From contig CAVHYP010000015.1 of NCBI GenBank assembly GCA_963640465.1, forward strand, positions 1-47,530: 47,530 bases of DNA, given 5' to 3'. Of the stretch, positions 24,684 through 34,600 are shown one piece after another. A model generated the notes under the pieces. The model saw only the letters and a program-made list of their open reading frames with translations, was not told the DNA's origin and made no database searches. Position 1 is the first letter of the stretch. Each line of letters opens with the position of its first letter. The position numbers and the translations under genes are program-made. The DNA is from Colivivens sp963640465. Lineage in GTDB: Bacteria > Bacteroidota > Bacteroidia > Bacteroidales > Bacteroidaceae.

Positions 24684-26225
24684 ATGAAAGCATTTGAAAA
24701 TTTGGAACTCTGGTGGGTAACTGGAGCCCAGCTTCTTTACGGAGGCGAGACAGTTAAGATCGTAGACGGTCATTCAAAAGAAATGGTTGACGGCCTCAAT
24801 AACGGCGGTATCATTCCAATAAAAGTAGTTTACAAAGGCACAGCAAATTCATCAAAGGAAGTAGAAGCTGTGATGAAGGCTGCTAACAACGATGAGAAAT
24901 GCGTCGGTGTAATCACATGGATGCACACTTTCTCTCCTGCCAAGATGTGGATCAAGGGACTTCAGGCTCTTCAGAAGCCACTCCTTCACTTCCACACTCA
25001 ATACAACGAGAAAATTCCATGGGACACAATGGACATGGACTTCATGAACCTGAACCAGAGTGCACACGGAGACCGTGAGTTCGGACATATCTGCGCACAC
25101 CTCCGCAAGCCACGCAAGGTTGTTTCAGGTTACTGGAAAGACTCAAAGCCACAGGAAGCCATCGCTGTATGGGCACGCGTTGCTGCAGCATGGGCTGATG
25201 CTCACGACATGAGAATCCTTCGCTTCGGCGACCAGATGAACAACGTAGCAGTAACTGACGGTGACAAGGTAGAAGCAGAAGTACGTCTCGGCTATCACGT
25301 AGACTACTACCCAGTTTCTTCGCTCATGGAATACTACAAGAAAGTAACTGATGCAGAAGCAGATGCTCTCGTAGAGGAATACAAGAAGCTCTACACCATC
25401 AAGATTGACGAATCAGGAGAGGAAGAGTATTGGCAGAAAGTGAAGAACTCAGCAAAGGCCGAAATCGCAATACGTCGCGTGCTCAAGGACGAAGGAGCAA
25501 AAGGCTTCACAACTAACTTCGATGACCTCGGCGGTGCTGATGTAAACGATCCTAACTTCCTTGGATTCGATCAAATCCCAGGCCTTGCATCACAGCGTTT
25601 GATGGCAGAAGGTTACGGTTTCGGAGCAGAAGGCGACTGGAAGTCAGCAGCTCTCTATCGTACAGTATGGTACATGACACAAGGACTTCCAACAGGAGTT
25701 TCATTCCTTGAGGACTACACACTCAACTTCGACGGAGAGAACTCAGCAATTCTTCAGTCACACATGCTCGAAGTATGTCCACTCATCGCATCCAACAAGC
25801 CACGCCTCGAAGTTCACTTCCTCGGCATTGGTATCCGCAAAAGCCAGACAGCACGTCTCGTGTTCGACTCAAAGACTGGCGACGGAGTTACAGCTACAAT
25901 CGTTGACCTTGGCAACCGCTTCCGTCTTATCGTCAACGATGTCAAGTGCATCGCACCAAAACCACTTCCAAAGCTCCCAGTTGCAAATGCATTGTGGATT
26001 CCACAGCCAAACTTCGAGATTGGAACAGAGGCATGGATCCTTTCAGGCGGTACACACCACTCTATCATGTCATACGACATCACTCCAGAGTACTGGGAAG
26101 ACTATGCTGAGATTGCCGGAATTGAGATGGTTCACATCGACAAGAACACAACAGTTTCCAGCATCAAGCAGACACTTCGCAACAACGAAGTTTACTACAT
26201 GCTAAACAAAGCACTCTACATGTAA
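24684..26225 (+). CDS. araA: L-arabinose isomerase
   Basis: Isomerises L-arabinose to L-ribulose using a divalent metal. The 513-residue product has the AraA opening FENLELWWVTGAQLLYG, the WMHTFSPAKMWI segment, HTQYNEKIPWDTMDMDFMN, the region FTTNFDDLGG and LASQRLMAEGYGFGAEGDWK with the metal-site Glu residues, SFLEDYTLNF, SHMLEVCP, and the late His region ILSGGTHHS. The length is close to the 500 residues of E. coli AraA. ATG 24684 is the clear start; an upstream frame extension runs through araD. A hairpin follows its stop. Confidence 0.96.
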   Translation: MKAFENLELWWVTGAQLLYGGETVKIVDGHSKEMVDGLNNGGIIPIKVVYKGTANSSKEVEAVMKAANNDEKCVGVITWMHTFSPAKMWIKGLQALQKPLLHFHTQYNEKIPWDTMDMDFMNLNQSAHGDREFGHICAHLRKPRKVVSGYWKDSKPQEAIAVWARVAAAWADAHDMRILRFGDQMNNVAVTDGDKVEAEVRLGYHVDYYPVSSLMEYYKKVTDAEADALVEEYKKLYTIKIDESGEEEYWQKVKNSAKAEIAIRRVLKDEGAKGFTTNFDDLGGADVNDPNFLGFDQIPGLASQRLMAEGYGFGAEGDWKSAALYRTVWYMTQGLPTGVSFLEDYTLNFDGENSAILQSHMLEVCPLIASNKPRLEVHFLGIGIRKSQTARLVFDSKTGDGVTATIVDLGNRFRLIVNDVKCIAPKPLPKLPVANALWIPQPNFEIGTEAWILSGGTHHSIMSYDITPEYWEDYAEIAGIEMVHIDKNTTVSSIKQTLRNNEVYYMLNKALYM

Positions 26226-26235
26226 TAACACATAC

Positions 26236-26262
26236 CTCCAGGTGGTGTCGTGCCACCTGGAG
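26236..26262 (+). other. Perfect 10-bp hairpin between araA and the kinase gene
   Basis: CTCCAGGTGG (26236-26245) pairs perfectly with CCACCTGGAG (26253-26262) over a 7-base loop, 10 bases past the araA stop and 26 before the kinase ATG. There is no U-run, so it is more likely an mRNA-processing or stability element, or a partial terminator, than a full stop. Confidence 0.75.
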
Positions 26263-26288
26263 CTTATAATAATCAATACATTATTAGT

Positions 26289-27884
26289 ATGGATGCAAAA
26301 CAAACAATTGAAGCAGGCAAAGCCATATTGGGAGTAGAATTCGGTTCCACTCGTATCAAGGCTGTTTTGATTGACCAAGAGAACAAGCCCATAGCACAGG
26401 GAAGCCACACATGGGAGAACCAGTTGGAAGACGGACTGTGGACATACAGCATAGAAGCCATCTGGTATGGACTGCAGGACTGCTACGCAGACTTGCGCAA
26501 GAATGTTCTTGAGCAATACGACACAGAGATTGAGACCCTTGCTGCAATCGGTATCAGTGCCATGATGCACGGCTACATGCCATTCAAGGGCAACGAAATC
26601 TTGGTACCTTTCCGTACTTGGCGCAACACCAACACAGGCAGAGCAGCAGCCGAGTTGTCAAAGCTCTTCAACTACAACATACCTCTGCGTTGGAGCATCT
26701 CACACTTGTATGAGGCAATCCTTGACAACGAGGAACACGTTGCAGACATCGATTTCCTCACCACCCTTGCAGGATATGTACACTGGCAGATTACAGGCAA
26801 GAAAGTGTTGGGTGTCGGCGATGCATCAGGCATGATACCGGTCGACCCAAAAACCAAGACCTACGATGCCACAATGGTGGAGAAGTTCGACAAACTTATA
26901 GAGCCAAGAGGTTTCTCATGGAAACTGCTCGACATACTGCCTAAGTCATTGAACGCAGGAGAAGATGCAGGTTATCTTACTCCAGAGGGAGCCAACCGAC
27001 TCGACGTATCCGGACACTTGAAGCCAGGTATTCCAGTATGTCCTCCTGAAGGTGATGCCGGCACAGGAATGGTCGCTACCAATTCAGTAAAGCAACGTAC
27101 AGGAAACGTATCAGCAGGAACATCTTCATTCTCAATGATTGTGCTTGAGAAAGAACTTTCAAAGCCATACGAGATGATTGACATGGTAACCACACCTGAC
27201 GGAAGTCTCGTGGCAATGGTTCACTGCAACAACTGTACATCCGACATCAATGCATGGATAAAGATATTCAAGGAATATGCAGAGCTTCTTGGAGTTGAAC
27301 AGACTCCATACGAGTTGTACTCACGTTTGTTCAATCTCGCACTCACCGGTGCTCCAGATTGCGGTGGCTTGATATCATACAACTACATATCAGGAGAGCC
27401 TGTCACAGGTCTTGCCGACGGACGTCCACTCGTCGTACGTTCAGCCAACGACAAGTTCACCTTGGCTAACTTCATGCGTGCCCATCTGTATGGTGCCATC
27501 GGAGTATTGAAGCTTGGCAATGACATCCTTTTGAAGGACGAGAATGTGAAAGTAGACCGCATCACAGGTCATGGAGGCTACTTCACTACCAAGGGCGTTG
27601 GACAGAAGATGCTTGCTGCAGCACTCAACTCACCTATCTCAGTCATGGAAACAGCCGGAGAAGGTGGTGCATGGGGTATTGCCCTGTTGGCATCTTATCT
27701 TGTAAACAACACATCCAACCTGTCACTTGCAGACTATCTCGACAAAGTGGTATTTGCAGGCAACGAAGGAGTGTCAGTAGAGCCAGACCCAGTTGATGTC
27801 GAAGGATTCAACAAGTATTTGGAGAACTACAAGCAGTGCTTGCCAATTGAGAAAGCAGCAGTAGATTGCAAAAGTAATAATTAA
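26289..27884 (+). CDS. araB: FGGY-family carbohydrate kinase, probable L-ribulokinase
   Basis: ATP-dependent kinase, by context L-ribulose to L-ribulose 5-phosphate. The 531-residue product has the phosphate-1 motif GVEFGSTRIKAVLID (about 15-29), AAIGISAMMHGYMPF, the FGGY-like C-domain with GTSSFSMIV and ITGHGGYFTTKGVGQKMLAAAL, and GEGGAWGIALLASY. It is shorter than E. coli AraB (about 566) and often labelled xylulokinase in Bacteroidota, but lies between araA and transketolase, as the arabinose kinase gene does in B. thetaiotaomicron. ATG 26289 is preferred over GTG 26250, which lies in the hairpin. Confidence 0.85.
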   Translation: MDAKQTIEAGKAILGVEFGSTRIKAVLIDQENKPIAQGSHTWENQLEDGLWTYSIEAIWYGLQDCYADLRKNVLEQYDTEIETLAAIGISAMMHGYMPFKGNEILVPFRTWRNTNTGRAAAELSKLFNYNIPLRWSISHLYEAILDNEEHVADIDFLTTLAGYVHWQITGKKVLGVGDASGMIPVDPKTKTYDATMVEKFDKLIEPRGFSWKLLDILPKSLNAGEDAGYLTPEGANRLDVSGHLKPGIPVCPPEGDAGTGMVATNSVKQRTGNVSAGTSSFSMIVLEKELSKPYEMIDMVTTPDGSLVAMVHCNNCTSDINAWIKIFKEYAELLGVEQTPYELYSRLFNLALTGAPDCGGLISYNYISGEPVTGLADGRPLVVRSANDKFTLANFMRAHLYGAIGVLKLGNDILLKDENVKVDRITGHGGYFTTKGVGQKMLAAALNSPISVMETAGEGGAWGIALLASYLVNNTSNLSLADYLDKVVFAGNEGVSVEPDPVDVEGFNKYLENYKQCLPIEKAAVDCKSNN

Positions 27885-27897
27885 CATACAGATTTAG

Positions 27898-29916
27898 ATG
27901 AATTCAATTCAAGTATTAAATCATGCAGCCGACAACATTCGTATCCTGGCTGCATCAATGGTAGAGAAAGCAAAGTCAGGTCACCCTGGAGGTGCCATGG
28001 GTGGTGCAGATTTCATAAACGTTCTGTACTCGGAATTCCTTCAGTACGACCCTGAGAAACCTGAATGGGTTGGTCGCGACCGCTTCTTCCTCGACCCAGG
28101 CCACATGGCACCAATGCTGTATTCACAGCTTGCCCTTATCGGTAAATTCTCTCTCGAGGAGCTGAAACAACTCCGTCAGTGGGGCTCACCTACTACAGGA
28201 CACCCAGAGTTCGACATAAAGCGTGGTATTGAGAACACATCAGGTCCACTCGGACAGGGACATGTATTTGCAATCGGAGCAGCTATCGCAGCCAAGTTCC
28301 TTGCAGCACATACAGGCAACCCTACATTCTCAAAGGAAACCATCTATGCATATATCTCCGACGGAGGTGTTGAGGAAGAAATCAGCCAGGGCGGTGCACG
28401 TATCGCAGGAATCCTTGGTCTGGACAATCTCGTTATGTTCTACGACTCCAACGACATCCAGCTCTCTACAGAGACTAAGGTCGTTATGAACGAAGACACA
28501 GCTGCCAAGTACAGAGCTCTCGGATGGGAAGTCAAGGAGATATGCGGTAACGATGCTGCACAAATCCGTGAAGCTATCCAGTGGGCAAAGGGCGTACAGG
28601 GTAAGCCAGCCCTCATCATCGGTAAGTGTATCATGGGTAAGGGAGCCTTGAAGGAAGACGGTTCTTCATACGAGGCAAACTGCAAGACTCACGGAGCGCC
28701 ACTTGGAGGCGACGCATTCCGCAACACAATCAAGCACCTTGGAGGTGACGCAGACGATCCATTCCAGATTTTTGATGATGTAAAGGAAATGTATGCAAAG
28801 CGTGCAGAAGAGCTCAAAGGCATCTGTGCCGCACGTTATGCAGAGGAAGAAGAATGGGCAAAAGCCAATCCAGAGAAGAAAGCACAGCAGGACGAGTGGT
28901 TCAGCGGTGCTGCTCCAAAGGTTGACTGGTCAAAGATTCAGCAGAAAGCAAACGATGCAACTCGTAGCGCAAGTGCTGCAGTGCTCGGAGCTCTCGCCGA
29001 GCAGGTTCCAAACATGATCTGTGCATCTGCCGACCTTTCAAACTCCGACAAGACCGATGGATTCCTGAAGAAGACACACGCACTTGCTGCAGGCGACTTC
29101 ACAGGAGCATTCTTCCAGGCAGGTGTTGCCGAATTGTCAATGGCATGTTGCTGCATCGGTATGGCACTCCACGGAGGTGTAATCCCAGCTTGCGGTACAT
29201 TCTTCGTATTCTCCGACTACATGAAACCAGCCGTACGTATGGCAGCACTCATGGAATTGCCAGTGAAGTTCATCTGGACACACGATGCATTCCGCGTAGG
29301 TGAAGACGGACCAACACACGAGCCAGTTGAGCAGGAAGCACAGATTCGTCTGATGGAGAAACTGCAGAACCACCATGGAAAGAACTCAATGCTTGTTCTC
29401 CGTCCAGCTGACGCCAAGGAGACAACAGAGGCTTGGAAATTGGCAATGGAGAACACCAATACTCCTTCTGCGCTCATCCTCTCACGCCAAAACATCACCG
29501 ACCTGCCAGCAGGCACTGATTACACTCAGGCTGCCAAAGGTGCATACATCATTGCAGGAAGCGATGCCAACCCAGACGTCATTCTCGTGGCTTCAGGTTC
29601 AGAAGTATCAACACTTGTTGCAGGTGCTGAACTGCTCCGCAAGGATGGAGTGAAGTGCTCAATCGTAAGTGTTCCTTCTGAAGGACTCTTCCGCACTCAG
29701 TCAGAAGAGTATCAGAACGCCGTCCTTCCTGTAAATGTCAAGAAGTTCGGTCTTACTGCCGGACTCCCTGTAACACTCGAAGGACTCGTTCCACGCAGCG
29801 AAGGAACTGTATGGGGCTTGAAGAGCTTCGGATTCTCTGCACCATACAAAGTACTCGACGAAAAGCTTGGCTACACTGCCGAGAACGTCTACAATCAAGT
29901 TAAGGCTATACTCTAA
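27898..29916 (+). CDS. tkt: Transketolase
   Basis: Thiamine-diphosphate enzyme that moves two-carbon units between xylulose 5-phosphate and aldoses, linking arabinose breakdown to glycolysis. The 672-residue product has KSGHPGGAMGGADF, GPLGQGHVFAIGAAIAAK, the TDP/metal motif region DGGVEEEISQGGARIAG then LDNLVMFYDSNDIQ, PAFPV-like TDP contact ELSMACCCIGMALHG, and HDAFRVGEDGPTHEPVEQ with the substrate histidine. All domains are present. It starts 13 bases after the kinase stop and ends the pentose unit, followed by a terminator. Confidence 0.96.
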   Translation: MNSIQVLNHAADNIRILAASMVEKAKSGHPGGAMGGADFINVLYSEFLQYDPEKPEWVGRDRFFLDPGHMAPMLYSQLALIGKFSLEELKQLRQWGSPTTGHPEFDIKRGIENTSGPLGQGHVFAIGAAIAAKFLAAHTGNPTFSKETIYAYISDGGVEEEISQGGARIAGILGLDNLVMFYDSNDIQLSTETKVVMNEDTAAKYRALGWEVKEICGNDAAQIREAIQWAKGVQGKPALIIGKCIMGKGALKEDGSSYEANCKTHGAPLGGDAFRNTIKHLGGDADDPFQIFDDVKEMYAKRAEELKGICAARYAEEEEWAKANPEKKAQQDEWFSGAAPKVDWSKIQQKANDATRSASAAVLGALAEQVPNMICASADLSNSDKTDGFLKKTHALAAGDFTGAFFQAGVAELSMACCCIGMALHGGVIPACGTFFVFSDYMKPAVRMAALMELPVKFIWTHDAFRVGEDGPTHEPVEQEAQIRLMEKLQNHHGKNSMLVLRPADAKETTEAWKLAMENTNTPSALILSRQNITDLPAGTDYTQAAKGAYIIAGSDANPDVILVASGSEVSTLVAGAELLRKDGVKCSIVSVPSEGLFRTQSEEYQNAVLPVNVKKFGLTAGLPVTLEGLVPRSEGTVWGLKSFGFSAPYKVLDEKLGYTAENVYNQVKAIL

Positions 29917-29948
29917 GTATTCGGGCTTAACATATTGAGATATATGAA

Positions 29949-29982
29949 GGTCTGCATCAATAAAGGTGCAGGCCATTTTTTA
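29949..29982 (+). terminator. Terminator of the pentose unit
   Basis: GGTCTGCA (29949-29956) pairs with TGCAGGCC (29967-29974, one G-U) over a 10-base loop, followed by ATTTTTTATT. It sits 32 bases past the transketolase stop and directly before 22-bp array D. Confidence 0.85.
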
Positions 29983-29985
29983 TTC

Positions 29986-30095
29986 GGCTACACGTCCGGT
30001 TGTCCGAGCCAATACGTCCGGTTGTCCGAGTCGATACGACCGGTTATCCGAGTCAATACGTCCAGTAGTCCGAGCCAATACGATCGGTAATTCGA
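29986..30095. repeat. 22-bp tandem array D, five units
   Basis: Units start at 29986, 30008, 30030, 30052 and 30074, each exactly 22 bases, with shared CCAATACG and CGGTTGTCCGA blocks; most units hold a small CGG-N4-CCG dyad. A sixth copy begins GCAAGTAT at 30096 and fades. It lies in the 493-base gap between transketolase and the TPR gene; the rest of that gap (30100-30270) shows nothing recognisable. Confidence 0.92.
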
Positions 30096-30271
30096 GCAAG
30101 TATTTCTATATCCATGTCATCGGGAATAACATAGACATTTCCCTAGTGCGAACTGAAGAGAGGGAGAGACAAGCGTTGCTTCAGCAGCAGTGCTGAGTAC
30201 TAAGCGCAACTGACATTTGCAGTTACATAACACTCAATAAGACCAGTCAAAGAATCTTTTTTCATCTTTTA

Positions 30272-30303
30272 TTTCCGTGTTCAAATAAAAAACAGTAAAT
30301 TTG
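30272..30303 (+). promoter_or_regulatory. Promoter of the TPR-ribH-tamB genes
   Basis: TAAATTTG (30296-30303) fits TAnnTTTG; TTTC (30272-30275) is 20 bases upstream, one base off the -33 box. It would give a leader of about 100 nt before the ATG at 30410. Confidence 0.6.
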
Positions 30304-30409
30304 CAAGTCAAATGTACCCTTAGCCCAAAGTCCGGTATGCAGACGGAAGTGAATGGACGCGGCACAGCAAACGAACAAAAGAACTAACAATAAAAACAGA
30401 ACAATAAAA

Positions 30410-31081
30410 ATGGTAAAGAAAAAAGCATCAAACAACATGATTGGACTTGACGTAGACCTTTCCAAGTCAGAGGCTTTCATTGAGAAGCATCTTAAAACAA
30501 TCTTGATTGTAATCGCAGCAATCATCGTGGTTGTAGCAGGCATCTACATCTACAAGATTCACAAGAACAGTCAGACCAAGGAAGCAAACGAAGCAATTGC
30601 AAAATGTCAGACAGCCTTCGCACAAGGACAATACGAGCAAGCGCTCAATGGTGATGCTTCAAACGGACTCCTAAAGATTATTGACGAGTACAGCGGAACA
30701 AAGACAGCAAACCTTGCAAAACTCTATGCAGGACTCTGCTACGCTAAGTTGAACCGTGCCGACGAAGCAATCAACATGTTGGAAGACTTCTCTGCTCAGG
30801 ACGACCAGATTATCTCACCGTCTGCACTCGGAGCATTGGGCGACTGCTATGTAATCAAGGAGCAGAACGAGAAGGGTGCCGAGACAATGCTCAAAGCAGC
30901 AAAAGCTGCCGACAACGATGCTGTAAGTCCTGTATTCCTCCTCAAGGCTGGAAAGATTTACGAGGAGCTGGGCAAAGCCGACAAGGCATTGGAACTCTAC
31001 AAGGAAATCAAGACCAAGTATTTCCGTTCGCCGCTTGCCTCTGACATCGACAAATATATAGAAAGAGTCAGCGCCGAATAA
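30410..31081 (+). CDS. Membrane-anchored TPR protein (YfgM-like)
   Basis: A 223-residue protein with a cytoplasmic Lys-rich N-terminus (MVKKKASNN), one hydrophobic anchor (about 32-51, TILIVIAAIIVVVAGIYIYK) and a C-terminal domain of tetratricopeptide-type helices (LAKLYAGLCYAKLNRADEAINMLEDF, LLKAGKIYEELGKADKALELYKEI). The domain probably faces the periplasm and binds other proteins; E. coli YfgM, which assists the Sec translocon and BamB, is the nearest known layout, but identity is not proved. ATG 30410 is chosen because the frame upstream to 30353 is very polar. It is followed after 36 bases by ribH. Confidence 0.85.
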   Translation: MVKKKASNNMIGLDVDLSKSEAFIEKHLKTILIVIAAIIVVVAGIYIYKIHKNSQTKEANEAIAKCQTAFAQGQYEQALNGDASNGLLKIIDEYSGTKTANLAKLYAGLCYAKLNRADEAINMLEDFSAQDDQIISPSALGALGDCYVIKEQNEKGAETMLKAAKAADNDAVSPVFLLKAGKIYEELGKADKALELYKEIKTKYFRSPLASDIDKYIERVSAE

Positions 31082-31117
31082 ACAACGGCACTGCAAAAGC
31101 TACTGAACAACTACAGC

Positions 31118-31609
31118 ATGTCAACAAAAGACCATAACCTCTCCGACTACGATATCAAAAGCGTGTCCGATGCTAAAGGCATGAAGATTGGTATCGTAGT
31201 CAGTGAATGGAACGAGAACGTGACTGGCGCGCTCCTTGCAGGAGCAAAAAACACACTGCTTAAGCTGGGAGTTGAAGCCGACGACATCCACGTAGAAACC
31301 GTTCCAGGAAGTTTCGAGCTTATTTACGGTACACAGCTCATGGTAAAGACCGGTGTAGATGCCGTCATAGCCATCGGTTGCGTCATACGTGGCGACACTC
31401 CCCATTTCGATTATATCTGCGAGGGAACCACTTATGGACTTGCACGACTCAATGCCACCCAACACATTCCAGTCATCTACGGACTCATCACAACCAACGA
31501 CATGCAGCAGGCACTCGACCGCTGCGGAGGCAAGATGGGCAACAAGGGAGATGAATGTGCAGTGACAGCAATAAAGATGATAGCAGTATCAAGAAAGTTA
31601 AGCAAATAA
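31118..31609 (+). CDS. ribH: 6,7-dimethyl-8-ribityllumazine synthase
   Basis: Condenses 5-amino-6-ribitylaminouracil with dihydroxybutanone phosphate in riboflavin synthesis; normally forms a 60-mer or pentamer. The 163-residue product has the substrate pocket SEWNENVT, VPGSFEL, and the catalytic His96 in IRGDTPHFDYI, with GNKGDECA near the C-terminus, and is of standard length. Other rib genes are not in the window. Its last 55 bases overlap the start of tamB in another frame. Confidence 0.96.
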   Translation: MSTKDHNLSDYDIKSVSDAKGMKIGIVVSEWNENVTGALLAGAKNTLLKLGVEADDIHVETVPGSFELIYGTQLMVKTGVDAVIAIGCVIRGDTPHFDYICEGTTYGLARLNATQHIPVIYGLITTNDMQQALDRCGGKMGNKGDECAVTAIKMIAVSRKLSK

Positions 31610-34600
31610 TCAGAAGTATTATCGGAGGCATACTGATGCTTTACGTATGCCTGATAATACTGGTCAACATTCCTGCAATCCAAACATCCATAGGAAGTTG
31701 GGTTGCAGAATCTTTGTCTAAAGACTTAGGCACAGACGTGTCTGCCGGCAGAGTCGACATAGGACTTCTCAACCGACTGATCATTGATGACATCTACATT
31801 GCTGACCAAAAAGGGAACACCCTGCTAAAGTCCGACCGCACTGCCATCAAATTCGACGTTCCTTCAATACTACAGGGCAAGATAGGCATATCCAATGCAC
31901 AGCTGTTTGGCTGCACCGTAAACCTCAGCAAGCCAACACCCGAATCCCAACTCAACTGTCAATTTCTGATTGACGCCCTTTCATCCGACGACAAAGAAGA
32001 GTCGTCCCCACTCGACCTCCACATCAATTCATTGATTATCCGGCGAGGACACGTCACATACAACGTATTGAGCAAGCCCAAGAAGCCTACATTCGACACG
32101 AATCATCTGGATGTTAATAATTTCGATGCTACCCTTTCAATGAAAGCATTCACCAAGGACAGCATCAATCTTGTCGTAAAACGGTTCAATTTTCTGGAGC
32201 AGAACAGTGGGTTCAGGCTCAAAAACCTGCAGGCAAAAGTGGCCGGTAACCAGCATGAAGCATTTGTCACAGACTTCAACCTCAAGACACACCAGTCATC
32301 CATCAATCTCGACACACTGACAGTTGACTACAGCAATTACGACACAGACAAATCCTTCAACTACCGCACCAGAATACAAGACTCCTTCGTAACGCTCGCA
32401 GACATGAGCGCATTTAATCCCGACATCAAGGAATTCATCACCCCACTCTATTTCGAGGCATCCATAGAAGGCAACCAAGACCATATCGATGCCGACAATA
32501 TCTACATCCACACCGACAATAACTCGCTGATTGTTGCCGTGAACGGCTACGTCAACAAGCTCCAGCAGAAAGAGAAAGACTTCAGCGTCAACATCAACCA
32601 AGTATTGCTCAACAACGAAGGAAAGCAACTGTTCTTCAAAGTGTTTACTGAGAACCATGAGCAGCCCAAGCAAGTTGAGAACCTCGGGACCGTCAACTAC
32701 ACAGGAATCATACATAAGATTGGAAACAGAATGACACTCGACGGACATCTGGAGACAGAAGCCGGCAATCTCGTCATGAATGTGGCTGTCGACAACAGGA
32801 CCAATGTCACCGGACTCATCCAGTCCGACAACATCAGTCTTGGAAAGGTGATTGACAACCCCGACTTCGGAAACGCTGCATTCAACCTCAATATTGATGC
32901 CGACCTTGCGAACTCCAAGTTGCCCGAAGGGTCTGTGGAAGGCTCCATCAAATTATTGGAATACCGCAACCATAAATACACCGACATCACCATCGATGCA
33001 ACCAGCCATGCACAACTAGTCAATGGTACGCTTGTCATCAATGACGAGATGGCAAACCTTCAACTCAACGGCACATACGACCAAAACAAAGCACAGATCC
33101 AAGGCACGCTGGACATAGAAAAAATCAATCCCTATGCTCTCGGACTTGTCAGCACCGGTGCAAATGAGGTTTACAGCCTCAACGCAAAGATAAACCTGAC
33201 CGGCAACAACATCGACAACATCACGGGCACACTGGACATCAATTCACTGAACATACATACTGCCGATAAACAGTTTACGCTCGACAATGCCACATTGGAG
33301 ATAGAGAAAAAAAATAAAAAGCGACTCATCACCATCCATTCCGATTTTGCCGACGCAAGGTTGAATGGAGACATACAGCTGAGCAGTCTGATTGACGCAT
33401 TCAAGAACCAGGTCGGACTCCACTTGCCTTCACTCATGAAATACAAGAAGTCGAACACCAACCGCTTTGATTTCGAGCTAACCATGTCCGAGTCCGATTT
33501 CTTGAAACACTTCATTGACACCGACTATATTCTGAAGTCCCCCATACAAGCATGCGGACACATAGATGCTACCACCGACTCGCTCAAGATCGACATTGAA
33601 GCGCCATACATAACCAGTGGCGACGACAAAATCTACAGAAACACACAGATTCACTGCACAGGAACAAGAGGAATGCTAAGTATGGCATTGTCGTCCCTCA
33701 AGAAGACCGAATCGAATTCAATCCAATACAACATCACTACAGATGCCAAGGACGGCAAGATGCAGACACTCGTCAGTTGGAACGACAAGCATTCCGACAG
33801 GACCAATGGCATGATTTATGCTACCACAGCCTTTACCGACAGTTTGGGCAAGATGAAGGCAGACATAAGCATCCACAAATCACAATTGACAATAAACGAC
33901 ACCATTTGGCAGATGGAACCGTCAGATATACAAGTCTATGGCAAGCGCATACAATGCAACAATGTCAGAGTACACAACGACGACCAGTCCATCAAGCTCC
34001 ACGGAGTCATCTCCGACAACCCGTCCGACTCCATAGTAGCCGACTTGAAAAACGTAGAGATAGCTTATGTCACCGACCTCGTTGGCTTCAAGGCTGTACG
34101 TTTAAAGGGCAACGTGTCAGGTCAGGCTGTACTGAGCGACCTCTACCACGATGTCCACCTCAATGCCAACATACTTGCCGACAACCTGCACCTGCAGGAA
34201 GGCCGTCTCGGAACAGGATACATACAGGCATTCTGGGACAAGGAAATCAAAGGCATAAGAGTGTTTGGCAATATCGTCGACAACTATAAAGGATTCGACC
34301 GCACAACCGACGTGTCCGGTTACATTGCCATTGGACAGAACGACCTCGATCTGAAGATTTCTACCAACAACACCAATGCAGAATTCCTCAACGGTTTTCT
34401 CGGTTCCACCTTCAAGGACATAAGTGGAAATGCAAATGGTGTGGTACACGTAATAGGTCCTCTTAACGATATCAACATTGTCGGTGACATAAGTGCCGAT
34501 GTCGACATGCGACTCAAAGCAACCAACGTGCTCTACCATGTCAATCCTGCCGACACGATACATCTGCGCAAATATGCATTCAACTTCGAGAACGTACGTA

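Noticed and set aside
26250..26288. Kinase start at GTG 26250
   Set aside because: It falls in the loop of the araA-kinase hairpin; ATG 26289 fits the FGGY start better.
4476..30095. CRISPR arrays
   Set aside because: The repeats are directly contiguous with no unique spacers, and no cas genes are present.
29966..30196. 76-residue plus-strand frame
   Set aside because: It reads through the terminator and array D; the repeated RPVVRANT peptide is a by-product of the repeats.
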